Assembly (NCBI RefSeq): GCF_021869765.1
Contig: NZ_CP084580.1
Coordinates: 930,001-994,000 of the forward strand
Reading direction: 5' to 3'
DNA from: Chryseobacterium sp. MEBOG06
GTDB lineage: Bacteria; Bacteroidota; Bacteroidia; Flavobacteriales; Weeksellaceae
Length of the DNA: 64,000 bases
Positions 26,276-33,909 of the stretch are shown here, piece after piece. The notes below the pieces were generated by a model. That model worked only from the letters and a program-made list of their open reading frames with translations. It did no database searches and was not told the DNA's origin. Each line of letters starts with the position of its first letter. The first letter of the stretch is position 1. Both the position numbers and the translations under genes were made by a program.

Positions 26276-26302
26276 CGAATATATGAATTAATACCTACCC
26301 AA
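26276..26302 (-). promoter_or_regulatory. Candidate promoter of cluster A
   Basis: On the minus strand TTG, a 16-base spacer, then TATATTCG, one base off the TAnnTTTG -7 consensus; 24 bases upstream of the precursor ATG. Confidence 0.35.
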
Positions 26303-26663
26303 TTAAAATTATTAGATTATTTTTCAAACAAATTTATTATGTTAAATTTCACATTGGATGAAGATTTTGGTTTTATCCAGAATGTGAAAGCACATTTAAA
26401 CACCGGAACCACTTATATATGTAGTTCAAGCTACTATATGAACGACAAGCCCCTCCTGTAGGTTTAGTTTTGGTAATGCCCACTCTTTTTGAAATCGGGC
26501 TTATCCCTATTTATCTGAAAAAAGATAAAATATTTTTGGTTTGGAGGTTTTTTGAGAGATATAGCAGTCAGTTTTGAACCTGAAAAGGTAGTGAAATTAG
26601 AAATAAATATCTTTGTTATATAAGAAATATAGGGAAAATGTGGGGAAGAAAACTTTACTAAAA
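26303..26663. other. Gene-free stretch upstream of cluster A
   Basis: AT-rich; no credible gene on either strand. Confidence 0.4.
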
Positions 26664-26695
26664 AATAAAACCCACTGATTATAGTAGGTTTTATT
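26664..26695 (-). terminator. Hairpin following the middle tRNA-Ser copy
   Basis: AATAAAACCCACT-GATTAT-AGTAGGTTTTATT, one mismatch, with T-rich minus-strand exit. Same placement relative to the tRNA 3' sequence as at 20704 and 33733. Confidence 0.75.
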
Positions 26696-26703
26696 TAAAA
26701 TTA

Positions 26704-26779
26704 GCAGAGAGGAAGGGATTCGAACCCTCGATACAGTTACCCGCATACTACCTTTCCAGGGTAGCTCCTTCAACCACTC
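26704..26779 (-). repeat. tRNA-Ser 3' fragment (att copy, 76 bp)
   Basis: Identical to 33768-33843 except for one base in the variable arm. It includes the T arm, variable arm, anticodon arm and part of the D arm, but lacks the 5' acceptor strand (GAGAGGTGTCC), so it cannot make a tRNA. It is the signature left when an element integrates into a tRNA gene and restores its 3' end at the near side. Confidence 0.85.
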
Positions 26780-26908
26780 ATGTTACCTTTACTTAAATGT
26801 ACTCCTATTTATATGCCTTTTTCTTATATTTGTCCAACCCTATAATAAAATGGACATTGGACATTTATGTTCCTGTGTAATTATGTTATTAATTGTATAT
26901 GTAAATCA

Positions 26909-27675
26909 TGATTGAAACTAATAGTTATTCTGCTTTAAATCTCTTCAATTTTGAACATGAAGAACTGCAGATGAATTCATTGGATATAAGCTCTTTCCTC
27001 AGCATCAAAATGTAATTTTCATCAGTACAGAAGATGATCCAACTTCTACCAGTATTTCAATTAAGAAGCCTATTTCAAAGATCATTCAAGATACTGATAA
27101 AGATATTAGTCTATTAAATCATCTAAAGTTTATTTTTGAAGTAGACACCAACCTGACAAATCCTGATAACATTTTCAATGTACTAGCAAGAGATCTGAAA
27201 AGTAATCCAACAGATTTAATTGTAGTTGATGCTTTTACTGATATTTTTAGTGGTGATATTAATTCCAGTACAAAAGTAAGAGAGTTTTTAAACCAGTTTA
27301 GTAAAATAGCTAAAACATACAATTGTCTAATTCTCTTTCTTCATCATACAGGAAAGAAAGTTAGTAAATTTTCTGCTTCCAAAGATAATGTATTAGGCTC
27401 ACAAGCATTTGAAGCTAAGATGAGAGTTGTACTTGAGTTAAAACCATTTCCAAATGATGAAAACCTAAGAACTCTGACCATTACCAAAGGTAATTATATC
27501 TCTTCTAAGCTAAAAAAATATTCTAAAATCCTTTCTTTTGATGAAGATACTCTATTGTTTTCTGACACTGGGAAGTTTACCAAAAGATAATGATGCTTCT
27601 TCTCATAAAGGAATAAGTGATATTAATAGTACTTTTGATAAGTTAAATAAAACTCTGAAAAACTTAGGTAAATAA
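26909..27675 (+). pseudogene. Decayed RecA-like (AAA_25/RepA-type) ATPase
   Basis: Starts as MIETNSYSALNLF in one frame, then continues in another as NVIFISTEDDPTST, later DLIVVDAFTDIFSG (Walker B-like) and CLILFLHHTGKK, up to a TAA at 27589. The segment expected to hold the Walker A loop is missing, so a deletion joined the two pieces. A second frameshift near 27587 separates the tail SHKGISDINSTFDKLNKTL, whose stop overlaps the next ATG (TAATG). Such ATPases accompany plasmid-like or integrative elements. Non-functional as it stands. Confidence 0.7.
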
Positions 27676-28631
27676 TGTATTACAACCATAATTTAAGAAC
27701 TGATTTGCAAGAATGGAAAAATAGACTTGCCAGAGCTGAGTATGCTCAATTAGGAAATCAGCTTAACTACTTTGTTAACAATGTTGAAGGTAATAAAATA
27801 TTACATGGATTTCTTTTAGGATTAATTAATCAATATAACTTTGATATAGAATATTTTGATGTGAAATTTAAAGACAGGGGTGGAGTATTTCATAATACTA
27901 GTTATAAAAATGATGCTGAACAGCCTGCTTTTTGTTATCAACTGCTTAAATATCTGCATCATTTATTAGGTAATTATAATATTCATCATACACATCTGTT
28001 TGGCAGCTATGATAGAGCTAAAAATATTATCATTGATGATATAGTAACTTCTATAGTCTATTTCTTTCATGATAAATTAGATAAGTCTAATTCAACCATC
28101 TATTTGCTTGAAAAGAATAAAAGAAGAGTTGAATGGTTTACAAAATCAAATCTTGCAAGCAAGTATAAGAATGCTCAAAAGGAATTTGAGGACATTCTGG
28201 AAGAAGATTTAAGATTGTTTTTATTTGACCAAGGAATAGACTATCCATTTTCTACCCCAAAATCAGCATCTGGAAGGACTGATATAGTTGGTGCATTAGA
28301 TACAGAAGATCCTTTGATAATTGAAATCAAAATATTAGATAAAGATAAAGGGTATGGATTAAATAGAATAAAATCTGGCTTTCATCAGATTGTTAAATAT
28401 ACAGAAGATTATAGTAAAGATGTAGGCTATTTGGTACTATATAACTTTGATAAAATCAGATATGATTTCAGGTTTAATGAGAGTAATAGTATTTTCCCAC
28501 CTAAGTTGGTCTTTAACAATAAGGTTTATTACTTTATAGTGATTGATATGTATGATGGTGAAACTGCCAGTAAACTGGGGGAAATCAAGAGAATAGAAAT
28601 AACTGAAAATGATATAATCAAACCAGATTAA
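27675..28631 (+). CDS. PD-(D/E)XK nuclease-fold protein
   Basis: 318 residues. The C-terminal half carries SASGRTDIVGALDTEDPLIIEIKIL, the Asp ... Glu-x-Lys signature of the restriction-endonuclease fold (about residues 197-221), preceded by a helical Tyr/His-rich half (LLKYLHHLLGNYNIHHTHL). Proteins of this fold cut or bind DNA; specific function unknown, possibly defence or element maintenance. Translationally coupled to the upstream pseudogene by TAATG, so both derive from one operon. Followed by a terminator. Confidence 0.75.
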   Translation: MYYNHNLRTDLQEWKNRLARAEYAQLGNQLNYFVNNVEGNKILHGFLLGLINQYNFDIEYFDVKFKDRGGVFHNTSYKNDAEQPAFCYQLLKYLHHLLGNYNIHHTHLFGSYDRAKNIIIDDIVTSIVYFFHDKLDKSNSTIYLLEKNKRRVEWFTKSNLASKYKNAQKEFEDILEEDLRLFLFDQGIDYPFSTPKSASGRTDIVGALDTEDPLIIEIKILDKDKGYGLNRIKSGFHQIVKYTEDYSKDVGYLVLYNFDKIRYDFRFNESNSIFPPKLVFNNKVYYFIVIDMYDGETASKLGEIKRIEITENDIIKPD

Positions 28632-28650
28632 TTGAATCAGATAATATAAA

Positions 28651-28680
28651 TAAAACCATTCTTACTTAGGAATGGTTTTA
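28651..28680 (+). terminator. Terminator after the PD-(D/E)XK gene
   Basis: TAAAACCATTC-TTACTTAG-GAATGGTTTTA, a perfect stem of 11 bp. Confidence 0.85.
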
Positions 28681-29021
28681 CGGGATTGCTTAAGTCTAAG
28701 TGTAAAGAATTTATTGAGTATTCAAAATGTTCCCATGTATCATAATTTGTGTACATAATAGTTTATTTCATAATTTGATGAGTAAATATAATATTTTACT
28801 TTATAAGTAAAAAATGGTTTTCCGTAAAGGGTAGTATTATTTAATTTTTTTGCGTAAGTCACTACTAAATTTTAAATAACTCAACTGATTCCTGTTCTGA
28901 TTTTTTGATCACTGTCATGTGGTTCTCTCTACTGTCAACATCAGACTTATGTTTGAATAGATCAACTTCTCATGTCTTTTGTTGAGATTGATTTCTTTAG
29001 CTATGTGTATAAATAATCAAG
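28681..29021. other. Intergenic stretch with a possible minus-strand gene remnant
   Basis: Between 28865 and 29004 the minus strand reads HIAKEINLNKRHEKLIYS and, in another frame, SDVDSRENHMTVIKKSE then QESVELFKI-stop. It looks like the frameshifted end of a lost gene. The rest is AT-rich without features. Confidence 0.3.
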
Positions 29022-29065
29022 ATATAACACGTCAAGTTTTGGCGCATTCCAGATATAGCTTTGCT
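29022..29065 (+). promoter_or_regulatory. 44-bp promoter block, copy B
   Basis: 38 of 44 bases match 14219-14262, including CACGTCAAGTTTTG and the perfect -7 box TAGCTTTG (29056-29063). It is 43 bases before the ATG at 29109, so it drives the toxin operon. Confidence 0.6.
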
Positions 29066-29108
29066 TTAGTAACATTAAAACAAAATATTAATTGCTAAAA
29101 CACAGCTT

Positions 29109-29186
29109 ATGAAGAAACTATTTGATGATGAGTGGAGTGATGATCTTTCTGAATTTAAGGTCATTTCCATAGAAGATTTAAACTAG
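29109..29186 (+). other. N-terminal segment of the toxin gene ending in an in-frame amber codon
   Basis: ATG at 29109 opens MKKLFDDEWSDDLSEFKVIS then IEDLN followed by TAG at 29184-29186. The same frame continues without interruption as GFVGDKNALGDHIINKD into the large toxin. The acidic, well-formed start directly behind the promoter block shows that this is the original start of the gene. Either a nonsense mutation, a readthrough codon, or a leader peptide. Confidence 0.7.
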
Positions 29187-29210
29187 GGATTTGTAGGAGA
29201 TAAAAATGCT

Positions 29211-31493
29211 TTGGGTGACCATATAATCAATAAAGATAACTCCCCTGATTACAGAAGCCCATTCCATGACTACAGAAATACTCCTTTAGGCTATTCTTAT
29301 CTTACAGATAATCCAGTATCTGTATTTGCTTCAACAGGAGTCAATGACAAAGGAGAAAAAGGATATGAGTATTATGCAGAAGTTCTTCCTAGTGAAACAG
29401 GTTCACAGGTATATGGAAGCTATCAGGCTAATGCAAGAAAGAAACAGGCTTTATTTCTGTTCTATGAAAAACCTAATCCTAACAAATCAAACTTTTCTGG
29501 TGATTTTTACATTGCCAAGATGGGAGATTACTTTGTACAGCTCTTCAAGAGATTTCCAGAACCATTACCCTCCAATGTAAATGGTCAGTTTTTCAGGAAT
29601 ATTACCTCTATGGAAGATGAAGCTGCCTACTTGACACAGCTAGCTTATACTTTTGAGAAGGATAAAATAGATGCTACCCTTGTCCATCAGGCTTTAATGA
29701 GAGAATATCAGTTTTATACAGGAGACAGAAGATTTGAAGAGATCATAGGAAATATTTCATCTATTCCTGCTGATGCTATTGGATGGTGTGCTGAACAATT
29801 AGAAGTCTTTAAGCCTACTGAGAAAAATTATAATCCTGAAGCTAAAGACTATTCTCCATTGGTTCCTATTATAGGTGGTATTACAGTTCCTGTTAATATA
29901 AATAAGGCTGCTCAATTCTTTGAGAACTTGGGAGACAATCCTTTTGTTCAAGGAGCTGAAGTTGCCTTTTCAAAGGTTTGGTCAATGGTAAAACAGGCAG
30001 CAAACAAAGTTAAAGAAGCTTCTATAGACCATCTTCCTGATGCTTTTAAAAAGCTGGTTAATAAGATTACAGGAGTCATTACTGATATTAAATCCTTTCT
30101 TACCAATATAACAGATGATCTTAGTGACATGGTAAAACAAGGGGTAGAGGTCCTTAAATTAGCTAATGCCTTCTATTGCGGTGTTAATAGTGGTCTAATT
30201 AGTCTTATACAATGTTTGCTTTATATTTTAGAGTTTCTTTTACAGCCTACAACAACTTTTTCTTATCAGCAGTATCTTGAAAGAAGAGACTTGATGGAAA
30301 AAGCAGAAGATGTATTGGATTGGGTAACAGAGAATGTTCCTAAGTTCTTGCAGGGAGTTAAAGACCTATTCAAAGCTAGTGGAAACATTTCTCAATCTGA
30401 TATGGAAGGAATACTGGATAAGATGAAAGAATACTTTGGTGATGTTTCAAGATATACAGTAGCTTTCTATGCAGGTATTTTTGCCTTTGAGCTACTAATT
30501 AACATCCTGTTACTTATCTTTACAGAGGGCGCAGGTAATGTCGTAAAAGGAGCTACTTATGTACAAAAAGCAGCAAGTTTATTAAAGGTTCTGGCAAGAG
30601 AAACTGTTTCTGTGGCTACATTAGGAATTACAGATTTACTGGCTTTTCTTTCAAGATTTATTATTAGATTTGGAAAGGCTTGTGCTAAAGGGTTTAGAGG
30701 TTTTATCAAGTTTGTTGAAGAGTTACTGCAAGGCGCTAAAAATGGTGTTAAGGCTGAGGACTTAGCCATGACAGCAGAGGAAATTGAAGAAATTGTATTA
30801 AGAGGAAAAAAAGCTCAAAGCATTTTCAATATTCTTGCTAGTGCCAGAATAGGTTTTAAGAAGCTTGGTATTGAGATTCTGGCTAAAGCTGATGGTTATC
30901 TTTTGAAGTGGAAGGAAAAACCTATCTTCAAAGGTGATTTCAAAGAGGTCAATGCTTTCTGGAATAAGACTCTGAAACCAAAGTTAGGTACTGGAACAGG
31001 AGGAATTTTAAAATATCTTGAAGTCCTCTCCAGAAATATGGTTGCTCAAGAGCATAATATGTCCTGTGCTGCTGCATGTATTAGGCAATTAGCTAAAGAT
31101 CATGGAATTGAACTAACTGAAAAAGTTATTAGGGAGTTTGCAAGAACTACTGAAGAAATGGGAACTTTTCCTGATGGAATTTTAGATGGACTGAAAAAGG
31201 TATTTAAAGATAAAGAAATTGAAGCTGGTATGTTTTATAATCCAAAAATTACTGATATTGATATGGCAAAGGCTATTTCAGAAGGTGGTAGCTGGATTAC
31301 TATAGTTAGACCTAGTGGAAGCATTCCTCATGCTATTATCATAGATAAAATTCAAGATGGGAAAGTCTTCATTAGAGACCCTTGGCCTATTGAAGGTATT
31401 AACAAAGGGAAGGGAGTAGAAGCTGTTATTAATGAAGCAGAATTTGCCACTATTTGGGCTCAAGGAGGAAATTATGCATTTAAAGTAAAATAA
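29211..31493 (+). CDS. Large polymorphic toxin with C-terminal C39-like cysteine peptidase
   Basis: 760 residues counted from the TTG at 29211, the first plausible restart after the amber codon. Residues 1 to about 190 are a soluble N-terminal domain of unknown type. About 215-530 are amphipathic and hydrophobic helices, including a likely membrane-active run (FAFELLINILLLIFTEGAG). The C-terminal 150 residues look like a C39/papain-like peptidase: Cys619 in HNMSCAAAC, His707 in IPHAIIID, Asp723 in RDPWP, with Gln-Glu before the Cys. A small gene follows after 5 bases, the expected layout for toxin and immunity. Secretion route unknown; type VI-like delivery is possible. Confidence 0.75.
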   Translation: MGDHIINKDNSPDYRSPFHDYRNTPLGYSYLTDNPVSVFASTGVNDKGEKGYEYYAEVLPSETGSQVYGSYQANARKKQALFLFYEKPNPNKSNFSGDFYIAKMGDYFVQLFKRFPEPLPSNVNGQFFRNITSMEDEAAYLTQLAYTFEKDKIDATLVHQALMREYQFYTGDRRFEEIIGNISSIPADAIGWCAEQLEVFKPTEKNYNPEAKDYSPLVPIIGGITVPVNINKAAQFFENLGDNPFVQGAEVAFSKVWSMVKQAANKVKEASIDHLPDAFKKLVNKITGVITDIKSFLTNITDDLSDMVKQGVEVLKLANAFYCGVNSGLISLIQCLLYILEFLLQPTTTFSYQQYLERRDLMEKAEDVLDWVTENVPKFLQGVKDLFKASGNISQSDMEGILDKMKEYFGDVSRYTVAFYAGIFAFELLINILLLIFTEGAGNVVKGATYVQKAASLLKVLARETVSVATLGITDLLAFLSRFIIRFGKACAKGFRGFIKFVEELLQGAKNGVKAEDLAMTAEEIEEIVLRGKKAQSIFNILASARIGFKKLGIEILAKADGYLLKWKEKPIFKGDFKEVNAFWNKTLKPKLGTGTGGILKYLEVLSRNMVAQEHNMSCAAACIRQLAKDHGIELTEKVIREFARTTEEMGTFPDGILDGLKKVFKDKEIEAGMFYNPKITDIDMAKAISEGGSWITIVRPSGSIPHAIIIDKIQDGKVFIRDPWPIEGINKGKGVEAVINEAEFATIWAQGGNYAFKVK

Positions 31494-31498
31494 GTATT

Positions 31499-31744
31499 AT
31501 GCTAAAAGATATTAAAAACGAATTAGAGGAATTGGGGTATAATTCCAATGTAAGAATTATTGATAACAAAGAATGTCTTTACTCTTATATAGAAGGTAAT
31601 TTAAATTCTGTTTTCTTTATTAAAGATGTTGATAAAAAACTAAAAATAGAATATTTCACTGGACAGATTCCTGTTGAAAAAGAATTTAAAACCATAGAAG
31701 AACTCATGAAGTTTGTAAGACAAGTTTTCCCTTTAGAAGGATAA
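31499..31744 (+). CDS. Small acidic partner of the C39-like toxin, probable immunity
   Basis: 81 residues, soluble, no signal peptide. Alternating charged strands and a C-terminal helix (EKEFKTIEELMKFVRQVF). It starts 5 bases after the toxin stop and is the last gene of the unit. No family recognised. A cytoplasmic location suits protection against a protease that acts inside the cell (inference). Confidence 0.65.
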   Translation: MLKDIKNELEELGYNSNVRIIDNKECLYSYIEGNLNSVFFIKDVDKKLKIEYFTGQIPVEKEFKTIEELMKFVRQVFPLEG

Positions 31745-31788
31745 ATAAACCCTACTTAATTAACTTTATATGTATTAGAATTGAGTAT

Positions 31789-32145
31789 TTAAGTAAAACC
31801 GAATATATCCAGTAATGTCTTATCCTCATTCTGAGTTTCACCTTTGTATTGCTTATAGATTTTCTCAGTATCAAAATCAGATTTTTGAAGCTGTAGAAAT
31901 AAAAAAGCCTGATTAATTTCATTCTTAATCAGGCTTAGTTGAGAGTTGATGAACTTATTATGTTCATTAGGTGGATGTGCTTTCTGTTTGGTATTCTGCC
32001 AATGTGTTGGATTTATGAATAACCCTATGGCAAACTGTTTCCTTTGATCCTGGTATGTTATTCTGCAAAATAGAGGTGCTAAACCAACCTTATTAATTCT
32101 GCTTTTAGATATAACAAATAAGATATTTAACTTGTTTATCTCCAT
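31789..32145 (-). pseudogene. Truncated tyrosine integrase (arm-binding domain only)
   Basis: 118 residues from the ATG at 32145. The sequence NILFVISKSRINKVGLAPLFCRITY, QRKQFAIGLFINPTHW and INQAFLFLQLQKSDF is the N-terminal arm-type DNA-binding domain of Bacteroidota tyrosine recombinases. The core-binding and catalytic domains (R..HxxR..Y) are absent; the reading frame ends after LLDIFGFT. It cannot catalyse recombination alone. Its presence beside the tRNA supports that the region is an integrative element. Confidence 0.8.
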
Positions 32146-32349
32146 TACTTTTATAGTTTTTAACTTATTGATTATTATTGTTTTAATATGCAACCTCAAG
32201 AAATAATATGCAACCTTTTATACAACCTGTAAATGAGGTTTCACTTGATTAATGAGAACATAAGAAAAATTGTATTTAAGGATACAGAAGAGTATAACGG
32301 ATCAGTCTCAAAAGTTGGGGGGAATGTTTAGTGGTTATATCTTTGTCTT

Positions 32350-32703
32350 ATGCTAAGCGATTACAACCTTCTTAAATTTTTACTTCCAGAATTTCTAGTT
32401 GAACACTTTAATATCCTCAAAGCAGAAGAACATTCTGGTGAACTTCATATTTATTTTGAAGAAAAAAGCAGTATTCCTGAGGAATTTAAAGAAAGACTGC
32501 TGGAATCAAAAGGCTTTTTACCTGAAATTATTGTAGATGATTACCCGTTAAGGGGTAAAATCGTAAAGCTTCACGTGAAAAGAAGAAGATGGACCGATAA
32601 GTCTTCAGGAGAAATCCTTCAAAGAAACTGGCAGGTTGTAGCTAAGGGAACGCGCATGACAAATGAATTTGCCGTCTTCTTAAAAAAAATTAGCAGACAC
32701 TAA
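32350..32703 (+). CDS. ISAon1-family transposase N-terminal-region protein
   Basis: 117 residues; typical first frame of ISAon1-type elements (LKFLLPEFLVEHFNILKAEE, DDYPLRGKIVKLHVKRRRW). Provides the DNA-binding part and is normally joined to the catalytic part by a frameshift near its 3' end. Intact. Confidence 0.85.
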   Translation: MLSDYNLLKFLLPEFLVEHFNILKAEEHSGELHIYFEEKSSIPEEFKERLLESKGFLPEIIVDDYPLRGKIVKLHVKRRRWTDKSSGEILQRNWQVVAKGTRMTNEFAVFLKKISRH

Positions 32704-33673
32704 AGCTCTCTCTATCAAAGTTATAGCAGGATTTTTTGGTATCAAGGGTAAGACCTTCCAGAGACAATACAAGAATAAACTCAGCGAATATCATAGCTGG
32801 GAACAAAAACCTCATGCAGAAGACTGGATCATTTATCCTGAAAATCTCTCAGCATCCCTATCCTTAGACGAAGTTGCTTTATCTGATGGAGAACTGTATA
32901 CCGTTCTTACCTCCAAAAGAGCCAAAGGGAGAAAAGGAAGTATTGTTGCAATTATAAAAGGGACTCAGAGTGATTTTGTCATCGCGCATCTTTTAAAAAT
33001 CAGCAGGAGACTTCGGATGAAGGTAAAGGAAATAACTTTGGATATGGCGGGCTCCATGAAGCGTATTGCTAAAAGATGCTTTCCTAATGCAGTATAGGTG
33101 ATCGACCGCTTTCATGTTCAAAAGCTTGCTCTGGAAGCCCTTCAGGAAATCAGGATCAAACATCGTTGGGAAGCCCTTGAAATGGAAAATAAGACTCTTG
33201 AAGAAGCCTCTGAAGAGCAAATTTTAAAGACGGAAGTATTTGAAAATGGAGATTCCCGCAAACAGCTTCTGGCAAGAAGCAGGTATCTGCTTTACAAGAG
33301 CCGGGAAAAATGGACGCTGTCCCAGAGGCAAAGAGCTTCCATCCTTTTTGCTCAATATCCTGATCTGGAAAAAGCGTATGGATTAACGGATGGCCTTAGA
33401 AAGATCTATAATCAGCCTATTACAAAATCTGTGGCTATGACTAAACTTGCGCATTGGTTTAGAAAGGTTGAAGAAGCAGGTTTTAGATCTTTTTCCACCT
33501 TAAGAAAGACCATAATGCACCATTACAGAGATATTCTAAATTATTTTGATAAAAGAAGCACTAACGCAGCGGCTGAATCTTTCAATGCTAAAATTAAAAA
33601 CTTCAGGATGCAGCTCAGAGGGGTGAAGGACAGATCGTTTTTTCTATTCAGATTAACCAAACTTTTTGCTTAG
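32695..33673 (+). pseudogene. ISAon1-family DDE transposase, interrupted by an amber codon
   Basis: Reads ADTKALSIKVIAGFFGIKG, SLDEVALSDGELYTVL with the first catalytic Asp, then KEITLDMAGSMKRIAKRCFP with the second Asp, NAV and TAG at 33095-33097. It continues in the same frame as VIDRFHVQKLALEALQEIR to the late Glu region NAAAESFNAKIKNF. A single nonsense codon therefore splits an otherwise complete transposase. The GTG at 33098 could start only the C-terminal half. The element is probably inactive. Confidence 0.8.
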
Positions 33674-33732
33674 TCCCCAACTTTTGTACCTGATCCAGTA
33701 TAACTACTTAAAAGTAATGAAGTTATAAAACA

Positions 33733-33764
33733 AAAAAGTCTCAAGTAAAAACTTAAGACTTTTT
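33733..33764 (-). terminator. Terminator of tRNA-Ser
   Basis: AAAAAGTCTCAAGT-AAAA-ACTTAAGACTTTTT, one wobble, four bases past the tRNA 3' end on the minus strand. Confidence 0.85.
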
Positions 33765-33768
33765 ATTG

Positions 33769-33855
33769 CAGAGAGGAAGGGATTCGAACCCTCGATACAG
33801 TTACCCGTATACTACCTTTCCAGGGTAGCTCCTTCAACCACTCGGACACCTCTCT
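33769..33855 (-). tRNA. tRNA-Ser(GGA)
   Basis: Minus strand: 7-bp acceptor stem AGAGAGG/CCTCTCT, discriminator G, anticodon loop CTGGAAA on a CTACC/GGTAG stem giving anticodon GGA, long class II variable arm (TATACGGGTAACTGTA) and GGTTCGAATCC T loop. 87 bases, CCA not encoded. Serves as the integration site of the island to its left. Confidence 0.96.
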
Positions 33856-33909
33856 TTTTGAGATTGCAAAAATAGTGTATTTTCTTTAATATCCAAATTA
33901 TTATTGCAA

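Larger units (their letters stand above)
20742..26703. mobile_element. Distal genomic island at tRNA-Ser (island A)
   Basis: About 6 kb between two partial tRNA-Ser copies. Cargo: a small secreted protein, an IS3 element and grasp-with-spasm cluster A, all AT-rich and on the minus strand. No integrase was seen inside, so it is either a remnant or was mobilised by the neighbouring island. The boundaries rest on the repeats alone. Confidence 0.6.
32299..33696 (+). mobile_element. ISAon1-type insertion sequence with 8-bp target duplication
   Basis: Inverted ends GGATCAG...CAAAAGTTGGGG on both sides; AGTATAAC immediately outside each end (32291-32298 and 33697-33704) is an exact target duplication. 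Length 1398 bp. Inserted between the integrase remnant and tRNA-Ser. Confidence 0.9.
26704..33768. mobile_element. Proximal genomic island at tRNA-Ser (island B)
   Basis: About 7 kb from the partial tRNA copy to the intact tRNA. Contents: decayed RecA-like ATPase, PD-(D/E)XK protein, large toxin with partner, truncated tyrosine integrase, ISAon1 element. Presence of integrase remains and direct repeats supports an integrative element that has decayed and is probably immobile. Confidence 0.7.

Noticed and set aside
26704..26779. Second functional tRNA-Ser gene
   Set aside because: The 5' acceptor strand and part of the D arm are missing, so it cannot fold into a tRNA.
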